64,000 nucleotides of DNA from Mucilaginibacter sp. PAMC 26640 (lineage in GTDB: Bacteria; Bacteroidota; Bacteroidia; Sphingobacteriales; Sphingobacteriaceae), in contig CP014773.1 in NCBI GenBank assembly GCA_001596135.1, positions 4,030,001-4,094,000 of the forward strand, read 5' to 3'. Below, piece after piece: positions 27,418 through 37,443 of this stretch. A program made the position numbers and the translations under genes. The notes below the pieces were generated by a model that saw only the letters and a list, made by a program, of their open reading frames with translations, was not told the DNA's origin and ran no database searches. Position 1 is the stretch's first letter. Every line of letters starts with the position of its first letter.

Positions 27418-30400
27418 TTTGAACGTTTGAATTTGGTCGTTAGGAAGAAGTAAGAAAGGGGCACAAACCATACGGCCAGGAATGTACCGATGGTCAGCCC
27501 CCCGATGATAACATATACCATGGGCCGTTGCAGGTCACTGCCGATACCCGGGGTAAATAAGACCGGGAGTAATGCCAGGCTTGTGCTCAGGGAAGTCATC
27601 AATAGCGGTTTCAGACAAATCTCACCGGCCTGGTGCAACAGCTGTTCCAGCTGTTCTGTCGTTTCTTCTCGCCCCGATTCCTTATACTGCCTGCGGATCC
27701 GGTTGATAGTCTCCACTTTCAATATCGGGTCGTCGACAATGATCCCCAGTACCACGACGAATCCCACTGCCGCCATGATGTCCAGAGTACCGCCGCACAT
27801 CCACAGTAGTAATAAGGCGGCAGAAATACCCAGCGGGAGTGTCAACATCACGATGAAGGGGTAAGCCAGGCTCTCGAACTGCATAGCCAAGATAAAGTAA
27901 AGCAGCAAAATCGAGATAAAAAAGATGATGGCGAGGTCCTTAACAGCGGCCTGGTTGGAAAAGTATTTGCCCGTGAACATGACCGTACAGTTTGAACTAA
28001 GCGCTATCCTCCTCAGCGTGGTCGATAGGTATTCAATATTTCCACTGCCCGCTTGTGTAAACAGAACAGACCGGTAAGGGCCGGATTTATCGGATGTAAT
28101 GTTTTTAGTATGCCGCGCAAAACCGTAATTAACCAGTGCAGAAAGTGGGTAAGAAACCTTGTTCTTGTTGATCCGGGATTGGGTCATGAGGTCCGTGAAA
28201 TCGCCATCGGGGCCGCTTAGCACCAACGATTCCCAGTCCTCCTTGTTCCTTTGACTCATCCGGTAAGAACCGGTTATCCTTTTCAATTCGGATTTGACTT
28301 CGTCATCATTAATGTGGTAGGCTTCCAGCACCTCTTCCTTAAGCGACATGTCTATATTGTCTTCTTCCTGAAATCCCGGCCCGAATTGCCAGGCCCGGTT
28401 ATGGAGGCCTGACAAGGCGCGCTTCACCGACCTGAAGTCCGCTTCACCCGAAGATTCTGTGATTGGCTTGAACCGGGCTTCAAAGTACGGCTCTCTGTTT
28501 TCGAACAACTGGGTAAAGGCATTCGGCGCATCCGTTACCGTAAAAGAAACCCCTGGAAACCTAGATTTTAAGCACCCCGAAAGCCTGTACTCACCCTGTT
28601 TTTTTTCATTTTCGGTTGGGAAACTCAGGTATACTTCGGTGTGCTGTGTGTTGTTCGTGTTTTCGTTGAGCAAAAATTGCCTTATCCCTATTTCAGCCTC
28701 CCACGTTACCTTGCTATTCAACGTACTGATCACCTCAAGTGTACCGGCCCTATTTGCATCGACCGATAGTGGCCTGTTCCAGTCAATAGTCAGGAGGATT
28801 TCATTTTGTGCGATATGCGGTAATGAAGCGATCGGCACATAACGGAAAAAGACCGCGCAAGCTGGCATAAAAAGGATTGTGATATAGAAAAAACGTTTTT
28901 TGTGCCTGAAGATATGATTGATCATCCGGTGGTATTGATGAGATATCCATAAATAGAACCGGGTGTCCTCCTTTAAGGTAAGTTGCCTTTTGCCGATCAG
29001 GAGCTTATAGAGCAAAGGGTTCAACATAAACGCCACCAGAAGCGAAACGATCAGCGATATAGTCAGGGCGGTTGCCTGATCATAAACGAGCGCGCCCGCG
29101 ATGCCACTCAGGTAGATCAAAGGCGCGTAAACCGCCACGGTTGTAAGTACCTGACTAATTACTGGAACAATCACCTCATTCGTGCCCTGTACACAACTTT
29201 CGTCGATGTTCAATCCCTCCAGTTGTTTCCTGTAGATGTTATCTAATACGACAATAGAATTGTCGATCAGCATACCAATCCCCAGTGCAAGCCCCGATAG
29301 GGAAATAATATTGAAAGATATTTGAAAGATATTTGAAAGATATAAAAGAAAACAAAGGAAATAACAAGCGATAGCGGGATACTGATACTCATCAGCAGCG
29401 GCATAGCATAATTTCCAAGGAAAAGAAACAATAACAGCACGCAGAGTATACCCCCAAAAATCAGGTCCTGAACGAGATTGCTTATACCGGCCTCGAGCAG
29501 GAAATTCTGGTTTTGGGTCGTCGAAAAACGAACACCCGGATAATCTTTGCTGAGGAACTTAATGGTGTTCAGCACCCGTGGCAGCAGTTCGTTCATTTTA
29601 GCATCGGGTTGTTTTAAAATATTAATGACCAACCCTTCCTTTCCGTTATACAAATGATACCCGGAAGGCTCCTCCCGGTAATTGGTCACCCGTGCCAGGG
29701 TCGCGAGCGGGACGCTATGGGATGAATCAACTGGAATCATGACGCGCCTGAGCTGGTCCAAATCACCGGAACGGTTTTTGAGCTTTAAAAAGTAGGTGTT
29801 AGTACCATCCTTGACGGTCAGCGAACCGACATCAGCATCCGACGTATTGATAACCTCCGCTATTCGGTCAATATTGATGCCTAGTGCGGACATCGCCCTG
29901 GTGTCGGGTGTGATTTTTACCGCGGGATGCTGGGCGCCATTGATATCTACCATAGCGACCCCGGGGATCTGTTCAAATCGCCTCTTGATCGATTTTTTAA
30001 CCAGCACGGATAATTCCACCAATTTAGCCGTGTCCTGCGGGACCAGCTGGACCCGCAGGATAGGGACATCCGATGTATTCAGCCGCGATATCTGTGGCCT
30101 TGGCAAATCCGTGGGCAGCGTGCTGATCAGCCTGTCTATCTTTTCGTTCATATCCACGTAAGCCAAGTTCATATTCGTACCGAAACTGAATGAGATATGC
30201 AGGATAGCGGCATGATTGGTACTGGTCGCTTCGATATCCTTCAGGTGATCCGCATTTACAATACTTTCCCTGATCAGGCTGGTGACATTCTTTTCGATCG
30301 CCGCTGCCGCAGTATTCGGATAACTTATTTTGATCAGAATGACAGGTACATCGATACCCGGAAGTAAAGAAATCGGGATTTTCCGCAACGCCAGTACCCC

Positions 30401-30466
30401 CAATACACTGATAACCAGGAACGACATTAAAACCGCTATCGGTCTCGCTATTAAATACCTGACCAT
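27414..30466 (-). pseudogene. RND efflux permease, split by an 11-bp repeat gain
   Basis: The N-terminal half (30466 down to the stop at 29267) and the C-terminal half (open from about 29310 to 27414) together make one RND permease of about 1015 aa. The break is at 29311-29343, three tandem copies of TTGAAAGATAT. Removing one copy puts the frame back in register and gives FFYIFQISFNIISLSG leading into GMLIDNSIVVLDNI (TM4). The rest is intact and encodes 12 membrane segments. Belongs to the adaptor-RND-TolC operon: 5 bp after the adaptor, 4-bp overlap with tolC. It is off in this assembly but could be restored by loss of one repeat copy. Confidence 0.88.
29311..29343 (+). repeat. Three tandem copies of an 11-bp unit inside an RND gene
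   Basis: TTGAAAGATAT at 29311-29321, 29322-29332 and 29333-29343, perfect copies. The gene is in frame with two copies (or five), out of frame with three. Confidence 0.95.
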
Positions 30467-30471
30467 AGCCG

Positions 30472-31554
30472 CTATTTTGTGGGGTTACTAATTTTTACAG
30501 GGCTGTCGTTGTTCAGCTGCTGGTTATTGGATACAATTACACTTGAACCGGGTGTAACACCAGATAATATCTCCACCTCTTTACCATCATCATGTCCAGT
30601 ATTAACATAATTCCACACCGCCAGACCATGTTCAAACGTAAATACGATCATTTTTCCGCTCCTGGTGACAACGGCACGTTTCGGGATCATCAGCGCGCGG
30701 TTTTCCGGAATATTGATAACTGCCTGTGCGTTCATCCCAGGTAGCAGCCCCACAAAATCTCGGATATGTAGCCGGACCCTGACCATGCCATTTTCGTCGA
30801 CGATTGGGTTGATTTCTCCGACAACCGCTCCGTGTACTTTTCCTGTGGCCAAAGGGATCACAGTACCGGCCTGCCCAATTTTTATTTTATTGATGTCCTC
30901 CTCCAGCAGACTGGTTTCCAGCGACAGTTCACCGGACGAGTAAACAGTAAACAATTCATCCCCCGCACGAACAAAATCCCCTTGGTGCACCTTGACATTG
31001 GCCACTTTCCCGGCAAAAGGGACTCGGACAGAGGCCCTGGAAAGTTCATTTTCACGTTCCTGAATGTCAAGTTCAGCCTGGACTAAGCCCGCGTTCGATT
31101 TAATTTTATGGTAAACCGTATCAAGCGTTGCACGGCTTTTGTTTTTCAGCAGGCTTTCCTGACTCAACAGATCGCTCTTATAGTTAACGGAACTGTTAAA
31201 AGCAGTTTCTTTGGCCCTGTTCAATTTGATGATCAGGTCTTTGGTATCAAATTTCAGCACCTCTTCACCCGATCCGAACACCGCGCCGTTACCAGCCCTA
31301 CTCAGTTCAATAAAGCCGCTCATCGTGCTGTAGATTTTTGCAATTTTCTCAGGGTAAACTTTTCCGGCACCTTCGACTTTAAACTGTATTTTTTTTGTTT
31401 GGGCGCGAATAGTGTCGACCGGTATCTGTTCCATTGTTACTGGCACCAGGCTTAAAGAATCAGCGTTTTCTTTTTCCTTTTTTGGCCCTGAGCAAGATTG
31501 AAAAAAGCAGAACAGCGCCGCCGCAGAGAGTATAAAAACCATTTTTTCTGTCAT
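30472..31554 (-). CDS. RND efflux periplasmic adaptor lipoprotein (MFP)
   Basis: A 360-aa adaptor with a lipoprotein signal peptide (LFCFFQSC, lipidated Cys near residue 21). It has the split barrel-sandwich/lipoyl halves (GSGEEVLKFDTKDL and GKVANVKVHQGDFVRAGD), a helical hairpin between, and the C-terminal beta-barrel and membrane-proximal domains. First gene of the operon; divergent from the small peptide gene. Confidence 0.9.
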   Translation of the reverse strand: MTEKMVFILSAAALFCFFQSCSGPKKEKENADSLSLVPVTMEQIPVDTIRAQTKKIQFKVEGAGKVYPEKIAKIYSTMSGFIELSRAGNGAVFGSGEEVLKFDTKDLIIKLNRAKETAFNSSVNYKSDLLSQESLLKNKSRATLDTVYHKIKSNAGLVQAELDIQERENELSRASVRVPFAGKVANVKVHQGDFVRAGDELFTVYSSGELSLETSLLEEDINKIKIGQAGTVIPLATGKVHGAVVGEINPIVDENGMVRVRLHIRDFVGLLPGMNAQAVINIPENRALMIPKRAVVTRSGKMIVFTFEHGLAVWNYVNTGHDDGKEVEILSGVTPGSSVIVSNNQQLNNDSPVKISNPTK

Positions 31555-31811
31555 AAATTGATCCCATGTTTAGAGTTTTTAAAAAGCGTTATTGTTTCAT
31601 TTTTATGTGAAATAGTATTTATATATATATCAAATATCATTTTATCAGGATTAACAAGAAAAAATGAAAAAGCAAATTATATTCTCAATAATAACAAAAA
31701 AAAATATTTTATTCTGTTGTTATTTAATTTTTTGTTATATAGTTTTGTTTAGCAGTCGGCCGACAGCGTTCAATTAAATTATTATTTATTATTAATTAAA
31801 AAAACATCATT
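31555..31811. other. Divergent intergenic region, very A/T-rich
   Basis: 257 bp between the pump operon and the peptide gene; carries the peptide promoter and presumably the pump promoter. Long A and T tracts suggest bent DNA. Confidence 0.6.
31717..31747 (+). promoter_or_regulatory. Bacteroidota-type promoter of the peptide gene
   Basis: TTG at 31717-31719, a 20-bp spacer, then TAGTTTTG at 31740-31747, a perfect match to the TAnnTTTG -7 element. Predicted start of transcription is about 31753, giving a leader of about 60 nt. Confidence 0.55.
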
Positions 31812-32012
31812 ATGAACAGCTTAAAAAAACACTTTTCAAAAATCGTCGCAACTGCTCTTCTTGTAGGTTCAGGAATTATTTTCCCAGTAAGCAAATCGAA
31901 TGCAACTGTACCTACCACTTATTGCTGGGGCTCACTGCGTACAGTGCAAGGCATCGCAGTTTGTGATGGTAGCGCAAACAACTGCACACATCCATGTTCA
32001 CCGGCTAATTAA
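31812..32012 (+). CDS. Small secreted four-cysteine peptide
   Basis: A 66-aa precursor. The first 31 residues are a signal peptide (basic KKHFSK, hydrophobic IVATALLVGSGIIF, cleavage after SNA). The mature part is about 35 aa, TVPTTYCWGS to CTHPCSPAN, with cysteines at 38, 51, 58 and 62, so two disulfides are possible. It stands directly between a promoter and a hairpin terminator, so it should be made in excess over the downstream genes. Layout resembles Bacteroidota small-peptide loci that sit beside beta-propeller lipoproteins (the NVEALA type), but the NVEALA motif itself is absent. No known family is recognised. Possible roles: signal peptide, bacteriocin or cofactor carrier. Confidence 0.65.
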   Translation: MNSLKKHFSKIVATALLVGSGIIFPVSKSNATVPTTYCWGSLRTVQGIAVCDGSANNCTHPCSPAN

Positions 32013-32018
32013 TCGTGA

Positions 32019-32051
32019 AAGGCCTGTCAGGTTTAAAAGCCTGACGGGCTT
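32019..32051 (+). terminator. Terminator/attenuator after the peptide gene
   Basis: Strong hairpin AAGGCCTGTCAGG/CCTGACGGGCTT with an 8-nt loop, followed by CTTTT. It is 7 bp after the peptide stop. Read-through would feed the lipoprotein-RND genes that follow. Confidence 0.75.
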
Positions 32052-32264
32052 CTTTTCAAAACGTGTCCGATCATATCTTTGGTCGATACGATCAAGGTCT
32101 GCAAATATTTTTTCTTCAGCAACTGTAAAACTGACAGAGTCGAACGGTTGCCGCTACCCATTTCCCAGTTTGCGATAAATTCCTTTTTGATAGTGTTGAA
32201 AACTATGTAAAGGTCACAAAAGAGCCAGCTACCCGATGTAATTCTTCAATCAATATACGAGAAC

Positions 32265-33470
32265 ATGAAACAACTGCAAAGCATTCAGATAAAAACCATT
32301 GCAATAGCTGCCTTATCCAGCCTTTTGCTCTTTTCCTGCCGGTCATTTGGAAACAGAAACCCTGAGGCCAAGGAAATCTCCTTTAAAATTACCGACAGCA
32401 TCCCGTTGTACAACGACTCGCTTTCGTTCCGGTTCTTCGATATCAGTAAGATAGCACACGATTCGATACTCGCATTTCAGCACCCAGCCTTAAATTTATC
32501 ACTGTTAAACCACAAAGGCGTTTTTCAGAAAACCATCAGTAAAAAAGGAGAGCTGCTCGGACAATTTGTTGGCACCTTTATTCAGCCTAACCTGTCAACA
32601 GATAATTTTCTTTTTGTTGTAGAAGACGGTAATACACCATGCATTTCCATTTTCAATCCTGCATTTAAATTTGTAAAAAGGATATATCTTAACCAATATA
32701 TTGACTACGATTATGTCCCCACGTTGCAATCCACATCCTTTGTAGAAAAAACGGACGGCGTAACAAAATTATTCCTGAGCACGAATACCACTCAATATGG
32801 ATTCAGTTCACCCGACCTTTACAAAAGAACCAGTAGTGTTATGGAACTCGATCTGGATAAAGACTTCAATGTGATTAGTAAAAAAAGGTACCTGCCCTAC
32901 AAAAATTACCCTAAAATCCAGTCAGCCTTAGCCGCAAATAAAAAGGACTGGGACAGCCCGGTCGCGCAGATTGCCGCAGATGCACCCACGAAAACCAAAT
33001 ACGTTAAATACGAGTTCGATGATAACCTCTATGCTTATGACGATAATTGGCATTTAATCAAAACCTATGCCGTTTCACCGCCATATGCGACCGGAGGCTA
33101 CAGCATTCCGTTTAACCAAGGTATCAGAGACCAGCAAAAAAGCACCGAAACGGACTTTAAATTAAGGTATGCCAATATTTATTATTACAGCATGGACATC
33201 AAAGATGGTAAAGCATTCATCCTTTACCTCAAACCTCTGGAGGCAGATGCGATACCTAAAAATCAATTTGAAGAAAACAAAGTAGTGGTTACGCCCGTGC
33301 TACATGTAATCGATCTTAAAACGGACAAGCAATTTTTTGTAAACCTTCCCGTGAAGCTTTCCCCTTACAGTCACGTAGCCGCACTAAATAGTAACGAGGT
33401 GATGATCTCGGGAAATTCCAAGATCAACGAAGATATTCAACTCTACAAAATCAAGCTTAATTATGAATAA
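32265..33470 (+). CDS. Beta-propeller-like lipoprotein (DUF4221 type)
   Basis: A 401-aa lipoprotein; signal peptide ends LLLFSC with lipidation at Cys 25 or so. The mature part has repeated beta-strand blocks of a six-bladed propeller (for example ILAFQHPALNLSLLNHKGVF and FVVEDGNTPCISIF), like the DUF4221/6-bladed-propeller proteins found beside small secreted peptides in Bacteroidota. Function unknown; a surface receptor or scaffold is likely. Its last 8 bp overlap the next gene. Confidence 0.7.
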   Translation: MKQLQSIQIKTIAIAALSSLLLFSCRSFGNRNPEAKEISFKITDSIPLYNDSLSFRFFDISKIAHDSILAFQHPALNLSLLNHKGVFQKTISKKGELLGQFVGTFIQPNLSTDNFLFVVEDGNTPCISIFNPAFKFVKRIYLNQYIDYDYVPTLQSTSFVEKTDGVTKLFLSTNTTQYGFSSPDLYKRTSSVMELDLDKDFNVISKKRYLPYKNYPKIQSALAANKKDWDSPVAQIAADAPTKTKYVKYEFDDNLYAYDDNWHLIKTYAVSPPYATGGYSIPFNQGIRDQQKSTETDFKLRYANIYYYSMDIKDGKAFILYLKPLEADAIPKNQFEENKVVVTPVLHVIDLKTDKQFFVNLPVKLSPYSHVAALNSNEVMISGNSKINEDIQLYKIKLNYE

Positions 33471-33909
33471 GGCGAATCTCGTGGTAGCTGCATGTATGAT
33501 CGGCTGCCTCTTTTCCTGCAATAGCCATCAGAAAGATGAAAGCGATAGATTCCGGGTAGCTGATTCCATTTTAATGAAGAACCTGGTGGGGACTAACAAG
33601 TCTGCTACATTTTACCTGATTGCTGATGCTTCGTGTGAATTTTGTATTAAAAACCTGGAATTTTACCTAAGTAAAATCCCTCGGAAAGAGCGGTATATTA
33701 TTTATACCACTGCTTTCCGTAAAATTCGTTACAGAGATCTTCCCGTCAGCAATATTGTAGATAGCAGTAATCTCGTGATATTACAGGGGTATACCCTGCT
33801 CGAGAATGTTGCCGCGCTCACAAAGGATATCAAAGGCCCATATAAAATAACAATGGACAAAAATCGGGTCAAAAATATTTCTCCGCTGATGCCTCACGTC
33901 ACCAAATAA
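33463..33909 (+). CDS. Small CxxC lipoprotein, possible thiol oxidoreductase
   Basis: A 148-aa lipoprotein (signal ends IGCLFSC). It carries ASCEFC at about residues 52-57, a thioredoxin-like CxxC placed after a FYLIAD strand, as in a thioredoxin fold. The fold is short and lacks a clear cis-proline motif, so activity is uncertain. Translationally coupled to the propeller gene. It may oxidise or shuffle disulfides of the four-cysteine peptide encoded upstream. Confidence 0.65.
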   Translation: MNKANLVVAACMIGCLFSCNSHQKDESDRFRVADSILMKNLVGTNKSATFYLIADASCEFCIKNLEFYLSKIPRKERYIIYTTAFRKIRYRDLPVSNIVDSSNLVILQGYTLLENVAALTKDIKGPYKITMDKNRVKNISPLMPHVTK

Positions 33910-34013
33910 AGCCCGGGTATAATATAACAAAGACATGTCCGGAAAGAAAGGCAAAAAGAAAGCGGTGAAATCACCTTAAAAACTGACAAGTAGCCAGACC
34001 ATAATCATAATTA

Positions 34014-37000
34014 ATGACGCCGATTAGAATTGTCATGCTGTTTATTGTGACCGCAATGCTGAGCATTTTTTGTCTTAGCAAATTAAATATCAGTTATTTA
34101 CCGGCGCAGACAACGGCTAACCAGATCTCTATACTTTTTAGCGTTGCTGATGCCGACCCGGAACAGACGGAGACACTCGCAACAGAACCGTTAGAGAATA
34201 TCCTTTCCGGAATTAATGGGATCAAAAAAATATCTTCCGTCTCCTCTTACAATTCCGGGCGCATAGTTGTTACTTTTGAGAGTAAATCTGATTTCGACTA
34301 TAAATATTTTGAAATCATTTCAGCGGTTCGGGAAGCGAGACAGCACCTTTCGCCACGTGTCTCATTTCCATTGGTGAGTAAAGGCGAAGAAATGAACACG
34401 GCTGATAAAACCCCGCTACTGGTTTATACGATCGAGTTCAAAAAAAACAGCGCTGAAACCAGCAATAACGTACAACTTTCTATCAGACAAAAGCTCGCTG
34501 CCGTACCAGGTATCAGGCGGATAGAGTTATCAGGGTATGACGATCAGCAGTTGAATATTATTTATGACCAGCAAAAACTACAGGCATTACAGCTTCGGCC
34601 GGAATCCCTGGTATCTGCTATCAGGAAAAACACGACGGAGTTTTATCCTGGACTGACCAATGTCGGCACTTACGGGCAAATGGCCGTGAGGGTATTCCAT
34701 CCCATCAGTTCTTTATTGGACATCAAAAACATCCCGGTTGTCACTCTGCAGGCAGGACTGGTTCATTTGGGCGATTTAAGCAATGTTTATCTCGGTAATA
34801 AGCCTGCCGAAAATATCTTCAGGATTAACGGTAAAAAGTCGATTAATTTAAGCATATATGCTGACGACCGAAAAAATCAGCTTGAAGCAACAGTGCACAT
34901 CAAACAGGCAATCCTAGGCATTGAAACGGCGTTTGATAAAAATTGCAGTTTTGTACTTACCCATGATAACTCGGCATATATCAGGACCGAACTTCGGGAA
35001 AACATTATCAGGAGCTGTTTTGTGGTCATCATTTTGGTCATTCTGCTATTTATTTCATACCGCGACTGGCAGCCTCTTATCATATTAACGGGTACATTAC
35101 TAATCAACCTCGGACTCCTCGTATTGTGCTGCTGGTTTCTTCGTGTGGAAATCCATCTTTACTCCCTGGCCGGTATTACCATCGCCTTCGGTATAATGAT
35201 TGACCATGCGATCATTATATTCGACTACTTCCATCAGTATAAGAATATCAAATCGTACACCGCATTGTTGGGTGCGACGCTCACGACGATCGCCTCCCTG
35301 TTGTTGGTTTTTCTTTTACCCGATGAAGAAAAGAAAAACCTGGGTGATTTTTCCATTATTATTTGCCTGGCATTGGGTTCATCCCTGCTGACAAACCTGT
35401 TCTTTACAATTTCACTTTACAAAATCACATACGGCTCCGGTTGGAACAGGCCGGCACCCGGCGTTGTGACGGAAGCCCAAAAAGTCTCGATGAAAGCAGG
35501 CCGGGTTTATTTTATCCTCATTAAAAACACAGGGAGGTTCAAAAAAACATTCCTGGTTGCAGTCACCCTATTATTTGGATTACCAATTTTCCTGCTTCCT
35601 GATAAGCTGGAAAATTCCTCTCTTTATAACCGGACAATAGGATCTGATGTATATCAGCAATACCTCAGGCCTTACCTGGACAAATACACTGGCGGATCGC
35701 TCCGTTTATTCAAGGTCAATGTATTTGATGGCAGCGGTTTTCGGGACGCAGGCAAAACAAAACTGGTGATCAACGCAGAAATACCACCAGGCAAACCAAT
35801 TGAACAAATGGATCAGCTTTTCATCGCGCTGGAAAATTTCCTCAAACCGTACGAAGGCATCGATAAATATATCTCAAGAATCTATTCCCCGCAGAATGGC
35901 GTTATGGAAATCTTTTTTAAAAAGGGCTTTGAACATTCGGATTATCCAGGGCGGATTAAATATCTCTTGACCAATAAAGTGATTTTTTATGGCGGGGTGA
36001 CCTGGAGTATTTACGGTTCCGGACAGGGCTTCAGTAATTCGATGGAAAATCAACTACCTTTTTTTCGGATAAAGTTGAGCGGTTATGACGCGGGGACATT
36101 GGATAGGCTGGTATCCGACTACGGCCATTTACTCAGCTCCAATAAACGTGTGGGCAAAGTTGAACTAAACGAGCGGTACACTTATGAAGATAAACCAGGC
36201 CAGCAATATAATTTCCATATCAACGACAGCGCATTGACGGCAAGGAACCTGAACCACGCAGATCTCAACACAGCCCTGGCCTGGGAAAGGGATAATCCCG
36301 AAATCTCCGCCATTAACGTGGACAACACTTTTTACCCGCTTCATTTCACCGCATCCGGAACGTCCACACTTACCGAATGGGACCTGCTCCATGACCCGCT
36401 TCTTATCAGTAATGAAAAGGCGATCAGGTTTTCAGGCATGGGAAAGATAACCCTGGATAAGACATCCGGTGCTATTTATAAAGAGAACAGACAGTACCTC
36501 AGGGTTGTCAGTTTTGAATACAACGGATCGGCAAACTTCGGGGACCGCTTTCTGGAAAAAAGTATGACGAATTTCAAAAAGAGCCTGCCGGAGGGTTATT
36601 TCTTAGAAAGGGTCAATGATTCAAGAACTCAAAAGAATGATGATGCCATCTATGGAACCATCGTTGTCTTGTTGATAATCACAAACTATATCATTTGTTG
36701 TATCCTGTTTGAAAACCTCTTCCAGCCGCTGGCCATCATCTTTACCATACCAGTTTCTTTCATCGGTATATTTTTGACTTTCTATTGGTTTGGTATTTCG
36801 TTCGATCAGGGTGGCTACGCTTCATTTATCATGCTTGGAGGCTTGGTAGCCAATGCCGGTATCTTCATCATCAACGATTACAATATGCTGCAGAAGAAAT
36901 TCCCGGAAGAAAACAGAAACAAGCTTTTGACCAATGCAATCTTAAACAGGTTCAGGACCATTTTACTAACAAGTATATCGGCCGTTTGCGGTTTAATCCC

Positions 37001-37178
37001 GTTTTTATTCCAGGGAAATAATGAGGTATTCTGGTTCTCCTTTGCAACAGGTACCATCGGCGGCGTCGCCTGCTCTTTTTTCAGCGTGTTTATTTTTCTT
37101 CCCGTCATGCTTTGGAACCGGGATGGCAAACGCGACGTCCCTGATTTATCTTTCAAGCTTCAGGAAACCCGGAAATGA
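34014..37178 (+). CDS. Divergent RND-family permease
   Basis: A 1054-aa RND protein with 12 membrane segments and two large periplasmic loops. It is unusual: the TM4 acidic pair is D397-H398 (FGIMIDHAIII) and TM10 has A946-N947-A948 (GGLVANAGIF), so the normal Asp-Asp/Lys proton relay is not conserved. The first periplasmic domain is short. It has no adaptor or channel gene of its own on this strand; it may pair with the divergent adaptor/TolC set. Likely exporter of the small peptide or a lipid/peptide-dependent conformational machine. Confidence 0.85.
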   Translation: MTPIRIVMLFIVTAMLSIFCLSKLNISYLPAQTTANQISILFSVADADPEQTETLATEPLENILSGINGIKKISSVSSYNSGRIVVTFESKSDFDYKYFEIISAVREARQHLSPRVSFPLVSKGEEMNTADKTPLLVYTIEFKKNSAETSNNVQLSIRQKLAAVPGIRRIELSGYDDQQLNIIYDQQKLQALQLRPESLVSAIRKNTTEFYPGLTNVGTYGQMAVRVFHPISSLLDIKNIPVVTLQAGLVHLGDLSNVYLGNKPAENIFRINGKKSINLSIYADDRKNQLEATVHIKQAILGIETAFDKNCSFVLTHDNSAYIRTELRENIIRSCFVVIILVILLFISYRDWQPLIILTGTLLINLGLLVLCCWFLRVEIHLYSLAGITIAFGIMIDHAIIIFDYFHQYKNIKSYTALLGATLTTIASLLLVFLLPDEEKKNLGDFSIIICLALGSSLLTNLFFTISLYKITYGSGWNRPAPGVVTEAQKVSMKAGRVYFILIKNTGRFKKTFLVAVTLLFGLPIFLLPDKLENSSLYNRTIGSDVYQQYLRPYLDKYTGGSLRLFKVNVFDGSGFRDAGKTKLVINAEIPPGKPIEQMDQLFIALENFLKPYEGIDKYISRIYSPQNGVMEIFFKKGFEHSDYPGRIKYLLTNKVIFYGGVTWSIYGSGQGFSNSMENQLPFFRIKLSGYDAGTLDRLVSDYGHLLSSNKRVGKVELNERYTYEDKPGQQYNFHINDSALTARNLNHADLNTALAWERDNPEISAINVDNTFYPLHFTASGTSTLTEWDLLHDPLLISNEKAIRFSGMGKITLDKTSGAIYKENRQYLRVVSFEYNGSANFGDRFLEKSMTNFKKSLPEGYFLERVNDSRTQKNDDAIYGTIVVLLIITNYIICCILFENLFQPLAIIFTIPVSFIGIFLTFYWFGISFDQGGYASFIMLGGLVANAGIFIINDYNMLQKKFPEENRNKLLTNAILNRFRTILLTSISAVCGLIPFLFQGNNEVFWFSFATGTIGGVACSFFSVFIFLPVMLWNRDGKRDVPDLSFKLQETRK

Positions 37179-37443
37179 AATTAGTATTAGTCGGGTGCCA
37201 TATACCGTTTCGCTCCAATCGCCATTTCGTCACCCGATAATAGGTATTAGTCACATATTTTGATAGGTTCGTCATTCTCCTGACAGATCATCGATTAATT
37301 TTCCATAATTTAATACAGTAAAAAGTTTTGACGTTCGGCTTCGCGAGGGGGCACATCGACGAGTGGGACATACGCCCGTTACGTTTGATAGGAAGCACAA
37401 TCTTTTTTCAACCAACCTTTGCCTTAATAAATTTTTTATAAAA
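37179..37443. other. Intergenic stretch before the LytTR gene
   Basis: 265 bp with no gene. Contains TACGTTTG at 37380-37387, an exact -7 type match, but no good -33 partner. Start of the next gene is set at 37444, where the receiver domain begins. Confidence 0.4.

Noticed and set aside
32053-32264. Minus-strand protein-like stretches (KEFIANWEMGSGN and FDSVSFTVAEEKIFADLD in different frames)
   Set aside because: Could be a frameshifted remnant, but no start, no domain and no continuity; not enough to call a gene.
33935-33979. 14-codon lysine-rich open frame (MSGKKGKKKAVKSP)
   Set aside because: Far too short to support without conservation data; lies in the spacer between two genes.
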